Positions 1 through 9,984 of a stretch of DNA of 45,352 nt are shown piece by piece (within the stretch, counting starts at the first letter, position 1; each line of letters starts with the position of its first letter). Position numbers and translations under genes: made by a program. A model generated the notes under the pieces. That model searched no databases. It had not been told where the DNA came from and saw only the letters and a program-made list of their open reading frames with translations. Source of the stretch: Candidatus Merdiplasma excrementigallinarum (lineage in GTDB: Bacteria > Bacillota > Clostridia > Lachnospirales > Lachnospiraceae); the NCBI GenBank assembly GCA_018713435.1, contig DVOS01000059.1:1-45352 (forward strand), in the 5' to 3' direction.

Positions 1-8
1 TTTGTCCT

Positions 9-34
9 AACATATGAACGATTATTCATATGTT
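9..34. promoter_or_regulatory. ArsR/SmtB-like operator
   Basis: A perfect 10-bp inverted repeat (AACATATGAA and TTCATATGTT) separated by 6 bp. The ATATGAA-n-TTCATAT form matches operators bound by ArsR/SmtB-family metal sensors such as CzrA. It lies just downstream of a leftward promoter at 45-72, so a bound repressor would block transcription of a gene to the left of the window. That gene is not visible; a metal efflux or sensor gene is the natural guess. Confidence 0.55.
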
Positions 35-44
35 TGTTAAATAT

Positions 45-72
45 ATTATATAGCAGCGGACGGAAAAGTCAA
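45..72 (-). promoter_or_regulatory. Leftward sigma-A promoter at the window edge
   Basis: On the minus strand a TTGACT -35 box (67-72) is followed after 16 bp by a TATAAT -10 box (45-50). The predicted start is near position 38, immediately before the inverted repeat at 9-34. The promoter reads out of the window. Confidence 0.6.
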
Positions 73-86
73 GAGAAAAGGGGGAC

Positions 87-290
87 GTTGCAAAAAGATT
101 TCATTGCTTCCGGTACACCTGGATGTACCGGAAGCATATGTACTCTTTTTTGCAACTTTCCTTCACATTTATGGGAAAACGAGGGTGCTGCTTCATCATG
201 GATTTCATGATGTTGCAGCACCCTCTTCTAAACATCTATCTCGGACATGTGTACACCTGGATGTGCAGGAAGCAATAAAATTTTTCTGCA
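87..290. repeat. Palindromic intergenic repeat, left copy
   Basis: Nested inverted repeats fill the gap left of the beta-propeller gene. Outer arms GTTGCAAAAAGA and TCTTTTTTGCAAC (about 87-98 and 144-156, one extra T on the right) enclose a perfect 12-bp hairpin, GCTTCCGGTACA/TGTACCGGAAGC, at 106-135. A second hairpin, GAGGGTGCTGC/GCAGCACCCTC, spans 181-225. A third segment near 243-290 carries CAGGAAGCAATAAAA (266-280), which in reverse complement matches 14 of 15 bases of the element at 41748-41762. The sequence after the first palindrome (TTCCTTCACATTT) is also close to that after the other copy (TTCCTTACATTT). It could be a MITE-like or REP-like element, or act as a bidirectional terminator. 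A short open frame across it is taken to be spurious. Confidence 0.65.
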
Positions 291-320
291 GCGCTTCTTT
301 GCACTTAATAGAACAATGAT

Positions 321-2597
321 TTAAAGTTTTAATTCGCCGGTCTGCCGGTAGCCGTCTGTCATGTCGAAGGCCAGCAACCGGCCGGGGCGCACCAGATACA
401 GGGTATCGTTGATATACAAGCCTCTGGTGTAGGAGTCTTCTGCAGTCTCTGCCCCCAGATAATCCATCATATCCATGCTGGCGGTGGGCGTGGAGGCGTC
501 CGCCTGGTCATCCGGGTCAGCTGTTCCTGTACCGGTCAGAGGAGTTTTGGCTGCCTCTTGGCCGTCGCTTATGATGTCCTGATAGAAGTCGTAGATGAAC
601 TGGCAGATAAATCCCTCCTCCTCATCGTAGGAAAAGACCAGATAGCGGCTGTCGCAGGTGAAGCCGAACAGATTTTTTTCCGGATCGATGAGAATGGACT
701 TGTAATCCTCCAGGGATTCGCACCAGGTGATGCCGTCCAGCACCAGCCGGCTGACTTCCGTTATATGGGCGGGATCGGAGATGTCAAACATGGACAGCTT
801 CAGGCCGGTCTGGACGCCGGTTTCCTCGTCCGCCTCATAGCCAAGGCCCAGCAGCAGGGTATCGCTGTAAAAATGCAGGTAGGTGGAGAAACCGGTGATT
901 TTCAGGCTGTCCAGCACCCGGGGATTGGCAGGGTCAGACAGATCCACGGAGAACAGAGGATCCGTCTGGCGGAAGGTGACAAAGTACCCCATATCCCCCA
1001 AAAAACGGGCGGAGCGGATGGTTTCGTCCGGAGCCAGGTCCGTGATGGAGCCTGTTATCTGCAGGTCGCCGTCCAGGATATACAGGCCGTTGCTTTCGTT
1101 GTAATCCTCGTCATAGCGGGTGGTCACAACCCGCAGATACCCGTTGTACTCACTGAGAGAGAAGGAATCGTGCAGGTATCCCTCCACGTACCCGGCGGCC
1201 GTTCCCACAATGGAGCCGTCCCGGTAGGAGAGCTTCAGCAGACTGGTGCGTACCTGGGAGTCCTCCCAGTTTTCATTGGCAATATAGATGCTCTCCTCGC
1301 TTACATAGAAGGTGGAGGGGACAGAGACCACCGCCTTCTGGTCCGCAATCTCTCCCGGATCCTGCAGGTTCACGGAGGCTGCCACCAGATAGCTGGAATA
1401 GCTCAGATACTCCGGCAGATAGATCTGGTCCGGTTTCAGGTCTCCCCGGCTGGTGGCAGGCACAATCCGGCTCTCCCCGTAGGTATCCAGCACCGTGGGA
1501 TTGTACCGGGTAAACAGATACATATAGTCTCCGTTTTTCCGGGACTGGGAGTAGGCGCCGTCCACGCTGACAGAGCCTTCCAGAACGGGATTCTCCCGGT
1601 CGCTGATGTCATAGGTGTAAAGCCAGGTGCGCGTGCCGGAATGGGAGGCGATCACGTTCTCATCGGAAGTGTCCATCTCCGTATAATACTGGGTGGTAAT
1701 AACGGAAAGATGATCCCCGTCCAGATAAATTTCCTGGGGCGTATGATCCGGCTCCAGGGAGATCTGGGAAATGACGGACATGGCAGGCTTCCGGCTGCCG
1801 TTATCGGGATCCACAATCAGAACCAGACCGTTTGCCTTTAAAATATAGATCCAGGTTCCGTCTGTCTTGACCAGATCTCCCTCGTCTACGTTGGCTTCCT
1901 GGGTGTTGGTGGTGGAGTAGGAGGCTTCCTCTGAGGCGTTGATCCCCTGGCCGGCCTCCGCAATGGAAGAGCCTGTATCCAGGGCGGATTCCGCCGCAGC
2001 CATATCCGACGAGGCAATCTCCTGCCTGGCGCCGTAGAGGGCGATGCCGGTCCCGCTATTGCTGCCGAAGGCTTCATAGAGAGCTTCGTAGACGGCTTCG
2101 TAGCTGCCGGCAGGGTCGATGGTTTCCACCAGAGGAGCCAGGGACATTTCGGCCTGGGCTGCCGTATCCGACTGGGACTCGGTCTGGGCGGTCTGTGCCT
2201 GCCGGATCGTCTGGGTCTCTGCCTCCTGAAGCAGAATTTCCGGATTTTCCGTTTCTTCCTCTGTCCTGGAATTTACGGAGGCGGTCCGGGAGGAGGGAAG
2301 AGGCGCGCCGGTATGGGAAGCGCTCAGGCGTCCTGCCTGCCAGGAGGCCGCGATCACCACCGCAAAGGCGGCTGCCAGTCCTGCCAGGCGGTAGATGGAA
2401 ATACGCCGGCGGGAGTTTTTGCCTGTGCCGGCAGGTTTTCCGGAAGAAACCGGCTCTTTCTCATCCTGATGGGCGGACTGTTCCTTATGAAACTGCTTCA
2501 GCAGCATTTTTTCTATGTGTTCCGGCCGAAGGGATTCCGGCGGCGTCACGTCGTCTGCGGAACGCTTCAGCTGTTCCAGAAGATCTTTTTCGTTCAT
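321..2597 (-). CDS. Membrane-anchored beta-propeller domain protein, probable anti-sigma partner
   Basis: 758 aa. The first ~68 residues are charged and cytoplasmic in character. One membrane segment follows at about 70-89, then a Thr/Ser/Glu-rich linker to about 250. The remainder matches the secreted beta-propeller family (Pfam Beta_propel), with repeated blade-like stretches such as VDPDNGS, TYDISDRENP, SVDLSDPANP and FDISDPAHI. It starts 44 bp downstream of the ECF sigma gene on the same strand, with an AAGGAG ribosome binding site. Architecture and pairing suggest the short N-terminus binds the sigma factor while the outer propeller senses an envelope or extracellular cue. The propeller family call is firm; the anti-sigma role is inference, because no classical zinc anti-sigma HxxxCxxC motif is present. 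Confidence 0.75.
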   Translation of the reverse strand: MNEKDLLEQLKRSADDVTPPESLRPEHIEKMLLKQFHKEQSAHQDEKEPVSSGKPAGTGKNSRRRISIYRLAGLAAAFAVVIAASWQAGRLSASHTGAPLPSSRTASVNSRTEEETENPEILLQEAETQTIRQAQTAQTESQSDTAAQAEMSLAPLVETIDPAGSYEAVYEALYEAFGSNSGTGIALYGARQEIASSDMAAAESALDTGSSIAEAGQGINASEEASYSTTNTQEANVDEGDLVKTDGTWIYILKANGLVLIVDPDNGSRKPAMSVISQISLEPDHTPQEIYLDGDHLSVITTQYYTEMDTSDENVIASHSGTRTWLYTYDISDRENPVLEGSVSVDGAYSQSRKNGDYMYLFTRYNPTVLDTYGESRIVPATSRGDLKPDQIYLPEYLSYSSYLVAASVNLQDPGEIADQKAVVSVPSTFYVSEESIYIANENWEDSQVRTSLLKLSYRDGSIVGTAAGYVEGYLHDSFSLSEYNGYLRVVTTRYDEDYNESNGLYILDGDLQITGSITDLAPDETIRSARFLGDMGYFVTFRQTDPLFSVDLSDPANPRVLDSLKITGFSTYLHFYSDTLLLGLGYEADEETGVQTGLKLSMFDISDPAHITEVSRLVLDGITWCESLEDYKSILIDPEKNLFGFTCDSRYLVFSYDEEEGFICQFIYDFYQDIISDGQEAAKTPLTGTGTADPDDQADASTPTASMDMMDYLGAETAEDSYTRGLYINDTLYLVRPGRLLAFDMTDGYRQTGELKL

Positions 2598-2641
2598 GAA
2601 TACTCTCCTTTCTAAGTGAAAAGCGAATTTGAAACCTTTAG

Positions 2642-3151
2642 TCAGGCATAGCCTTCCAGCAGCTCCTGCATTTTTTTCAGGGCTCGGCTCTGCCGGGAGC
2701 GGACCGTGTTGTCGTTCATGTCCAGAAGCTGCCCGATTTCCCGGCTGGAGTAGCCGGCGAACAGATTCAGAGACAGGATCAGCCGGTCCTGAGCCTCCAG
2801 GGCGAAAAAAGCCTTTCGCACATCGGCTTTTTCATCCAGATCCGGCATAACGCAGGACAGATCCTGAGGCAGTTCCGCAGCTTTACTCAGGTACATTTTC
2901 AGCTTTGCCCGGCATTTATTGGCCAGGATAGAAAACATCCAGGACCGGAAGGCTTCCGGCCTGCGAAGGGAAGCAATCTGGCCAAAGGCGTCCGTTACCG
3001 TATCGCTGACCGCATCCTCCGCGTCATGGCTGTTTTTCAGCGTATACAGGGCAAACCGGTACAGATCCAGATAGATGGTTTCATAGAGCTGGGCAAAGGC
3101 GTGTATATCGCCGGCCCGGGCCCGTTCAGTCAGTTCTGTGTTGTATTCCAT
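2642..3151 (-). CDS. ECF-type RNA polymerase sigma factor
   Basis: 169 aa, the usual size for an extracytoplasmic-function sigma factor. Region 2 lies at about 20-85 (YLDLYRFALYTLKNSHDAED, then the FRSWMFSILANKCR part). Region 4 lies at about 115-165 and includes a helix-turn-helix with SSREIGQLLDMNDNTVRSR. I chose the ATG at 3151 over a longer frame because GGAGG sits 7-12 bases upstream (3159-3163) and family homology begins there. The next gene on the strand is the membrane beta-propeller protein, so the two probably form a sigma/regulator pair. The target promoters cannot be told from this window. Confidence 0.88.
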   Translation of the reverse strand: MEYNTELTERARAGDIHAFAQLYETIYLDLYRFALYTLKNSHDAEDAVSDTVTDAFGQIASLRRPEAFRSWMFSILANKCRAKLKMYLSKAAELPQDLSCVMPDLDEKADVRKAFFALEAQDRLILSLNLFAGYSSREIGQLLDMNDNTVRSRQSRALKKMQELLEGYA

Positions 3152-3284
3152 ATTGTTTCCTCCCTCAAAAGTCTGTCCGCCCGCAAAGAGGGCGGACGGC
3201 CAGGCGCCTGCCGCCGCATATCTGCGGTTCTGTATATAGAGTGTCAAAAAAACGGCGGACTGTTGCATAGAATGATTATTTTTT

Positions 3285-4184
3285 TCAGATACTGCGATCC
3301 GGCCTGTCACGCCGCAGGGCCCGGGGGGTGACGCCGTATTTGCGCAGGAAGAGCCGGTCAAAATAGCTGCAGCTTTCAAACCCGGCGGACAGGGCGATCT
3401 CTGTCACCGGATCGTTTGTTTCCAGCAGCAGGTCCCTGGCCCGGGAGAGGCGGTACTCGTTGAGGCAGGCCATGGGAGAGACCTGCAGCCCTTCTCTGAA
3501 GCAGCGCATGGCCTCGCTTTTGCTGATGCTGGCGGAGGCGGCAATATCTGCAAGGGTCAGCTTTTCCCGGTAATGGTCCTCCATGTACTGCAGCATCTGC
3601 TCCAGCCTGGCGTGGGAGCGCAGGGACTGGCGGGAGGGGGCGGTCCGGTTCATCTCGTTCCGATGGGAATAGAGAAGCTGCCACAGCCGGCAGACCCGGA
3701 TGTGCAGTTCCATCTCATCCGGAGAGGAACTTTCGCCGGCAGTCCGGTAGATGCCGTTCAGGGCTTCCAGGGCCTGCTTCTGCCAGGGAATATCCGGGGA
3801 AAATTTAATCCAGGATATGTCGGAATTCAGGAAGCAGGACAGGTAGGTGTCGTAGAGAAAGGTTCCCTGGGCGGCAAGCAGATCCGAGGTAAAGAGAATG
3901 GTGGGGATCAGCCCCTCCCCCGGGGCCTGCAGGCCGTGAAGAATCCGGGAATTTATAAAAATCCCCTCTCCTTCTTTTACAGGGATCTGACGGCCGTCGA
4001 TCTGAAACAGAACCAGCCCTTTTTTGACAATCGTAATCTCGAACTCCGCGTGCCAGTGAAGATCGGCTGTATGACCGGGAAACAGCGTCATGTCGTCTTC
4101 ATAGTACCGGAAGGGGGCCCGCCCTGTCTTGTGGGGGATCAGTTCCCGAAGGGAATCGTCCCGGATGATTTCTGCTGTCTGCAT
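3285..4184 (-). CDS. AraC-family transcriptional regulator
   Basis: 299 aa. The N-terminal half is a cupin-like sensor domain (LHWHAEFEITIVKKG near residue 40). The C-terminal ~100 residues carry two helix-turn-helix motifs of the AraC/XylS type: LTLADIAASASISKSEAMRC, then DPVTEIALSAGFESCSYFDR and FLRKYGVTP. It is divergent from the MFS transporter across a 131-bp gap, so it probably controls that transporter, with a small molecule bound by the cupin domain. The ATG at 4184 has AGGAGA upstream. The ligand is unknown. Confidence 0.88.
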   Translation of the reverse strand: MQTAEIIRDDSLRELIPHKTGRAPFRYYEDDMTLFPGHTADLHWHAEFEITIVKKGLVLFQIDGRQIPVKEGEGIFINSRILHGLQAPGEGLIPTILFTSDLLAAQGTFLYDTYLSCFLNSDISWIKFSPDIPWQKQALEALNGIYRTAGESSSPDEMELHIRVCRLWQLLYSHRNEMNRTAPSRQSLRSHARLEQMLQYMEDHYREKLTLADIAASASISKSEAMRCFREGLQVSPMACLNEYRLSRARDLLLETNDPVTEIALSAGFESCSYFDRLFLRKYGVTPRALRRDRPDRSI

Positions 4185-4216
4185 AGCATGTCTCCTGTTC
4201 CAACAGATTTGGTTAT

Positions 4217-4246
4217 ATTATACTATTTTTTGATACAATATCGCAA
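4217..4246 (-). promoter_or_regulatory. Promoter of the AraC regulator
   Basis: Minus-strand TTGCGA (4241-4246), 18-bp spacer and TATAAT (4217-4222), upstream of the regulator start at 4184. The gap is shared with the divergent MFS gene, so a regulator bound here could affect both. No clear AraC direct repeat was recognised. Confidence 0.45.
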
Positions 4247-4315
4247 GAAAAAGCGGCCGGCTTTTTATATGATAAAGCCAACTTTGACGGAAAAGGAACC
4301 TGAGAGGAGCGGATT

Positions 4316-5557
4316 ATGAAAAAACTGTCATACAAATCAACCAGATACGCCTGCTATATCGCCTATGTGACCCAGGCCATGATCGGGATTTACGTCCCCC
4401 TGCTTTTTGTAACTTTTCAGGACAGCTACGGGATTTCTCTGGCGGAGATTACCACCATGGTCACCCTGAATTTCTTTCTGCAGCTGCTGGTAGACTGGGC
4501 GGCGGCTCTGTACGCGGACCGGGTGGGGTACCGGGTCTGCTCGGTGGCGGCCCATATCCTGGCGGCGGCGGGCCTGGCGGGCCTCACAATTTTGCCGGAG
4601 ATGATGCCCACCCCGTTTCTGGGCCTTCTCTGCGCCGGCATGGTGTACTCTGTGGGAGGAGGGCTGCTGGAGGTGCTGATCAGCCCTATTATTGAGGCCT
4701 GCCCCAGCGACAATAAGGAATCCGCCATGAGCCTGCTTCACTCCTTCTACTGCTGGGGAGGGGTGGCGGTTGTGCTGGGCTCCACCCTGTTTTTCCTGGC
4801 CTTTGGCACGGGAAGCTGGAAAATCCTGACCCTTCTCTGGGCGCTGATCCCTCTCTCCAACGCCTTTTTATTTTCCCGGGTGCCCTTAGCCAGCCTGCAC
4901 CAGGAGGGAGAGCAGGGACTTAACATCCGGGAACTGATGAAAAACCGGATGTTCTGGATTTTGGCTCTGATGATGGTATGCGCCGGCGCCAGCGAACAGT
5001 CTGTGGCCCAGTGGGCCTCCGCCTTTGCGGAGAGAGGGCTTGGGGTATCCAAGGCGGTGGGAGACCTGACCGGTCCCATGATGTTCGCGGCCCTGATGGG
5101 AACCGCCAGACTGCTCTACAGCAGATTCGGAAAAAAAATAGATCTGCGGAAGGCCATTATGGCCTGCGGCGTGCTCTGCCTGGGCAGCTATCTGCTGATT
5201 TCCCTCTCCCCCTTCCCGGCCCTGGGACTGGTGGGCTGCGGTCTGTGCGGCTTTTCCGTGGGCATTTTCTGGCCGGGAACCTTCAGCATCTCCGCTGTGA
5301 AAATCCGCCGGGGCGGGACGGCCATGTTTGCCCTGCTGGCTCTGGGCGGCGACGTGGGGTGCTGCGCCGGGCCGGCTCTGGTGGGAAGCATCTCTTCCGT
5401 ACTGGGAGACAATCTGGCAGCGGGCATTCTGGCGGGAACGGTGTTTCCCCTGGTGCTGCTGGGGGGCATGATGGCCCAGAAAGCCGCGGAACAGGCAGAG
5501 GATCAAGCGGGATGTAAAGATACCTCTGGTAAAGCGGGAAAAGAAATGATACAATAG
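4316..5557 (+). CDS. Major facilitator superfamily transporter
   Basis: 413 aa with about twelve hydrophobic segments, the normal MFS size. The cytoplasmic loop after helix 2 has [10 protein letters not shown], the family's D-R-x-G-R-type signature. It is divergent from an AraC regulator, which suggests an inducible importer or exporter of a small organic solute. Nothing visible fixes the substrate. It ends with a charged tail ([19 protein letters not shown]). The ATG at 4316 follows GAGAGGAGCGG. Confidence 0.85.
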   Translation: MKKLSYKSTRYACYIAYVTQAMIGIYVPLLFVTFQDSYGISLAEITTMVTLNFFLQLLVDWAAALYADRVGYRVCSVAAHILAAAGLAGLTILPEMMPTPFLGLLCAGMVYSVGGGLLEVLISPIIEACPSDNKESAMSLLHSFYCWGGVAVVLGSTLFFLAFGTGSWKILTLLWALIPLSNAFLFSRVPLASLHQEGEQGLNIRELMKNRMFWILALMMVCAGASEQSVAQWASAFAERGLGVSKAVGDLTGPMMFAALMGTARLLYSRFGKKIDLRKAIMACGVLCLGSYLLISLSPFPALGLVGCGLCGFSVGIFWPGTFSISAVKIRRGGTAMFALLALGGDVGCCAGPALVGSISSVLGDNLAAGILAGTVFPLVLLGGMMAQKAAEQAEDQAGCKDTSGKAGKEMIQ

Positions 5558-5646
5558 AGGAAATTCGGAGCCGGAAGCGGCGGCGCGCTCTGCGGTCAGA
5601 CTTCCTGCTCCTGCAAATATCAAGGAATGACAGTGAGGAGAAAAAC

Positions 5647-7035
<1,389 letters not shown>

Positions 7036-7101
7036 CCAAGACACAGCAAGCATACGCAGACCGCTTCCCGCAGGGAGCGGCGGATAAGGGGAGGCGGCGA
7101 T

Positions 7102-8052
7102 TTGTCCAGATACGCAGACAATAACCGGAGAGAGAACAGGAGAAAAAAGGGGAGTGCCGTGGGAACGTTTTTCACCAGCCTGCTGCTGGTGATTGCCATC
7201 GGCGTGTTCGGCTACGCCGCGTTTATGCTGTACGGTTATTACCGGGAGTATAAGGCGGGGACGGATGAGTACGGAAATCTGAACGACAAATATGTAAATA
7301 TCATGCCCGTGGAAACAGAGGCGGGAGGGGGAACCTTGCAGACAGAACCCCAGAGCGAGGGGGCTGTGCTGGAAAATGTGGCGGAGCTGGAAAATCCGGA
7401 TACGGTGAAAACCAGGGTGGAGGCCGCGGCCAAGGAGACCGCGGTGGAGGACAGCGAGGAAAAGACGCTGCCCGTTCTGGTGAATCCCATCAATTTTGCC
7501 GAGCTTAACGCCATCAACCCGGACATTATGGGCTGGATCCGCATCGGCGCCCTGGATATTTCCTATCCGGTGGCCCAGGGAAAGGACAATGATTATTACC
7601 TGCACCGGACTTTTGAGGGCGTGGACAACTTTGCCGGCTGTATTTTCCTAAACTGCGACAATACCCGGTACCTGACGGACCAGAACAGCATTATCTACGG
7701 CCACAACATGAAAAACGGCTCCATGTTCGGCACGCTTCGGGAATTCCAGAACCAGGAGACCTACGACAAAAACCCCTATTTCTGGATTTTCACCCCGGAC
7801 TTTATCTATCAGTACCGGATTTTCTCCAGTTCTGAGGTGTATAAGATCGGAGATCCCTACCGGACCCGGTTCACCACGGAAGATTTTCAGAATTACATTG
7901 ACCAGAGCCTTGCCAATTCAAACATTAACTGCGGGGTGCAGGTGACCACCGACGACCGGATTGTGACCCTGTCCACCTGTACGGCGGATGATTCCACCAG
8001 GCGGATTGTGCAGGGCAAGCTGGAACAGGTTTATATTTCCTATAAGGGATAA
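7102..8052 (+). CDS. srtB: Class B sortase
   Basis: 316 aa from a TTG start with GGGGAGGCGG upstream. A basic N-terminus and one membrane anchor (about 20-45) are followed by an acidic linker (about 60-125) and the sortase domain. Visible catalytic residues are His201 (IIYGHNMKNGSMFG), Cys293 (the TLSTC motif) and Arg300/301 (DDSTRR). Class B enzymes join a sorting-signal protein to peptidoglycan or build pili. No substrate with a recognisable sorting signal lies in this window, so it probably serves proteins encoded elsewhere as a housekeeping sortase. Confidence 0.93.
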   Translation: MSRYADNNRRENRRKKGSAVGTFFTSLLLVIAIGVFGYAAFMLYGYYREYKAGTDEYGNLNDKYVNIMPVETEAGGGTLQTEPQSEGAVLENVAELENPDTVKTRVEAAAKETAVEDSEEKTLPVLVNPINFAELNAINPDIMGWIRIGALDISYPVAQGKDNDYYLHRTFEGVDNFAGCIFLNCDNTRYLTDQNSIIYGHNMKNGSMFGTLREFQNQETYDKNPYFWIFTPDFIYQYRIFSSSEVYKIGDPYRTRFTTEDFQNYIDQSLANSNINCGVQVTTDDRIVTLSTCTADDSTRRIVQGKLEQVYISYKG

Positions 8053-8062
8053 AACAGGCGAT

Positions 8063-8098
8063 AACGGGGCTGCCGCAGATTCTGCGGCGGCCCCGGTT
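8063..8098 (+). terminator. Strong GC hairpin after the sortase gene
   Basis: GGGGCTGCCGCAGA pairs with TGCGGCGGCCCC around a short loop, flanked by AAC/GTT. There is no T tract, so it may be a weak terminator or an mRNA-stabilising hairpin. It lies between srtB and the Sir2 gene. Confidence 0.5.
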
Positions 8099-8115
8099 AA
8101 AAAGGAGGGATTTGG

Positions 8116-8838
8116 ATGGATGAGATCAAAAGACTGCAGGAAATGGTGGATGAGAGCAGCAGCATTGTATTTTTCGGCGGCGCCGGAGTTTCCACGGAGA
8201 GCGGCATACCGGATTTCCGCAGCGTGGACGGCCTTTATCACATGAAATACGACTATCCGCCGGAAACAATCCTGAGCCACACCTTCTTTATGAAAAATCC
8301 GGAAGAATTTTACCGTTTTTACCATGACAAGATGCTCTGCCTGGACGCCAAGCCCAACGCCGCCCACAAAAAGCTGGCCGAGATGGAGGCGAAGGGAAAG
8401 CTGAAAGCGGTGATTACCCAGAATATTGACGGCCTGCACCAGATGGCGGGGAGTCAGCGGGTGATGGAGCTGCACGGCAGCGTGCACCGGAATTACTGTA
8501 TGAAATGCGGTGCGTTCTATGACGCCCGCTATATGAAGGAGGCAGAAGGGGTGCCCAGATGCCGGCTGTGCGGCGGCATGATCAAGCCGGACGTGGTGCT
8601 CTACGAGGAGGGGCTGGATCAGCGCACCCTGAGCAATTCCGTGTCGTTTCTGTCCAGAGCGGATCTGCTGATCATTGGCGGAACCTCCCTGGCGGTCTAC
8701 CCGGCGGCCTCCCTGATCGACTATTTCCGGGGGAAATATCTGGTGGTGATCAATAAATCCTCCACTCCCAGAGACTCCATGGCCGACCTGCTGATTCAGG
8801 AAAGCATCGGGCAGGTGCTGGGAGCGATCCGGGTATAA
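8116..8838 (+). CDS. cobB: NAD-dependent protein deacylase, Sir2 family
   Basis: 240 aa, a typical bacterial sirtuin that removes acyl groups from protein lysines using NAD. Motifs in order: GGAGVSTESGIPDFRS (about 21-36, NAD binding), TQNIDGLH (101-108), catalytic His120 in MELHGSVH, and four zinc cysteines at 128, 131, 149 and 152 (CMKC and CRLC). GGTSLAVYPAA is the C-terminal NAD-pocket motif. The ATG follows AAAAAGGAGGG. It sits 63 bp after srtB with a hairpin between; a functional link to the neighbours is not evident. Confidence 0.94.
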   Translation: MDEIKRLQEMVDESSSIVFFGGAGVSTESGIPDFRSVDGLYHMKYDYPPETILSHTFFMKNPEEFYRFYHDKMLCLDAKPNAAHKKLAEMEAKGKLKAVITQNIDGLHQMAGSQRVMELHGSVHRNYCMKCGAFYDARYMKEAEGVPRCRLCGGMIKPDVVLYEEGLDQRTLSNSVSFLSRADLLIIGGTSLAVYPAASLIDYFRGKYLVVINKSSTPRDSMADLLIQESIGQVLGAIRV

Positions 8839-8889
8839 GGGAACACCGTACGGGGACAAAAAAGACAGGAAGGAAAGGCAGGTAACCGG

Positions 8890-9093
8890 ATGGAAGAGGG
8901 AAAACAGCGGCCCCACTATGAGGTGGGAGACATTGTGAAACTGAAGAAGCCCCATCCCTGCGGCAGCAGCGAGTGGGAAATTCTCCGGGTGGGAGCTGAT
9001 TTCAGGCTGAAGTGCCAGGGATGCGGCCATCAGATCATGATTGCCCGCCGGCTGGTGGAAAAAAATACCCGGGGACTGAGAAAAAAGGCTTGA
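8890..9093 (+). CDS. DUF951 family small protein
   Basis: 67 aa. Matches the short DUF951 family: YEVGDIVKLKKPHPCGSSEW, then RLKCQGCGHQIMIARR. The conserved cysteines (HPCG and CQGCG) suggest metal or nucleic-acid binding, but the function is unknown. Members commonly lie directly before rpsF in Firmicutes, as here. The rpsF promoter overlaps its 3' end (from 9090). Confidence 0.9.
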   Translation: MEEGKQRPHYEVGDIVKLKKPHPCGSSEWEILRVGADFRLKCQGCGHQIMIARRLVEKNTRGLRKKA

Positions 9094-9118
9094 AATCCGC
9101 GGTTTCTTATGGTAAAGT
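9090..9118 (+). promoter_or_regulatory. Promoter of the rpsF-ssb-rpsR operon
   Basis: TTGAAA (9090-9095), 17-bp spacer and TAAAGT (9113-9118). It overlaps the stop of the DUF951 gene. The predicted start is near 9125, giving a ~70-nt leader. Confidence 0.6.
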
Positions 9119-9124
9119 AAAACT

Positions 9125-9194
9125 CTGTGATGTATTATTTTCCTTGCTCTTCCCGGCAGGGAGGGGCCAGAGACCATAAGGAGGTGCGGAAAGC
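9125..9194 (+). promoter_or_regulatory. Candidate S6:S18 autoregulatory leader
   Basis: The leader contains a hairpin, CTTCCC and GGGAGG (9149-9164), whose loop is GGCA with a CCGG just at the stem top, ahead of the AAGGAGG ribosome binding site. Many rpsF leaders carry an RNA element with a CCG motif bound by the S6:S18 dimer, and both proteins are encoded in this operon. Position and the CCG fit, but I could not confirm the consensus fold. Confidence 0.35.
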
Positions 9195-9482
9195 ATGAAT
9201 AAGTATGAACTGGCAGTTGTTGTCAACGCAAAGCTCGAAGACGAAGAAAGAGCAGCTACCATCGAAAAGGTGAAAGAGTACATTGCCCGTTACGGCGGTA
9301 CTGTGACCGACGTAGATGACTGGGGCAAGAGAAAGCTGGCTTACGAAATCCAGAAAATGAGCGAAGGATTTTACTATTTCGTTCACTTCGAGGCTGATGG
9401 CACATGCCCGGCAGAAGTCGAGAGACATGTCCGGATCATGGAAAATGTGATCAGATATTTATGCGTTAGACAGGATGCATAG
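9195..9482 (+). CDS. rpsF: 30S ribosomal protein S6
   Basis: 95 aa, the usual length. Starts MNKYELAVVVNAKLEDEERA and contains the S6 core GTVTDVDDWGKRKLAYEI. S6 binds S18 on the central platform of the 30S subunit. First gene of the rpsF-ssb-rpsR operon, with AAGGAGG upstream of the ATG. Confidence 0.97.
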   Translation: MNKYELAVVVNAKLEDEERAATIEKVKEYIARYGGTVTDVDDWGKRKLAYEIQKMSEGFYYFVHFEADGTCPAEVERHVRIMENVIRYLCVRQDA

Positions 9483-9501
9483 ATAGAGAAGAGGAGATTA
9501 T

Positions 9502-9957
9502 ATGAATAAAGTCATCTTGATGGGACGTTTAACCAGAGACCCTGAGGTTCGCTATTCAGCGGGAGAGAATGCTACGGCGGTTGCCAGATATACGCTGGCG
9601 GTAGACCGCAGATTCGGCAGAAGAGACGGCGAGTCCAACGCGGACTTTATCGGCTGTGTCGCTTTCGGAAGAAGCGCCGAGTTCGCGGAGAAATATTTTC
9701 GTCAGGGCCTGAAAGTGGTGGTCACCGGAAGGATTCAGACAGGCAGCTATACCAACAGAGAGGGACAGAAGGTATACACCACGGACGTGGTGGTGGAGGA
9801 TCAGGAGTTCGCGGAGAGCAAGGCGGCTTCCGCGGAGAGAGGCGTTATGCCGGCTCCGGCCCAGAGCCCTTCTGCACCGGCCCCCAGCCGGGCCTCTGTG
9901 GGTGACGGCTTCATGAATATCCCGGACGGGATCGATGAGGAGCTGCCCTTTAATTAA
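9502..9957 (+). CDS. ssb: Single-stranded DNA-binding protein
   Basis: 151 aa. An N-terminal OB-fold (about 1-105: MNKVILMGRLTRDPEVRYS, then FIGCVAFGRSAEFAEKYF) binds ssDNA as a tetramer. A Pro/Ala/Ser-rich linker ends in the acidic, hydrophobic tip DEELPFN, the SSB peptide that docks replication and repair partners. It lies between rpsF and rpsR, the conserved order that couples it to ribosomal-protein expression. Confidence 0.97.
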   Translation: MNKVILMGRLTRDPEVRYSAGENATAVARYTLAVDRRFGRRDGESNADFIGCVAFGRSAEFAEKYFRQGLKVVVTGRIQTGSYTNREGQKVYTTDVVVEDQEFAESKAASAERGVMPAPAQSPSAPAPSRASVGDGFMNIPDGIDEELPFN

Positions 9958-9984
9958 AAACCGTTTGGTAAGGAGGAATGAGCA

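Noticed and set aside
104..319. A 71-residue open frame in the first intergenic region with two VHLDV(P/Q)EA repeats.
   Set aside because: It is the translation of the palindromic DNA repeat; it has no ribosome binding site, and the repeated peptide comes from the repeated hairpin sequence.
558..1841. A 427-codon plus-strand frame across the beta-propeller gene.
   Set aside because: The minus-strand gene has a clear domain, membrane segment and ribosome binding site; the plus-strand frame has none.
5558..5646. T-box riboswitch before asnS.
   Set aside because: The gap is only 89 bp and lacks the specifier stem, the T-box sequence and a terminator.
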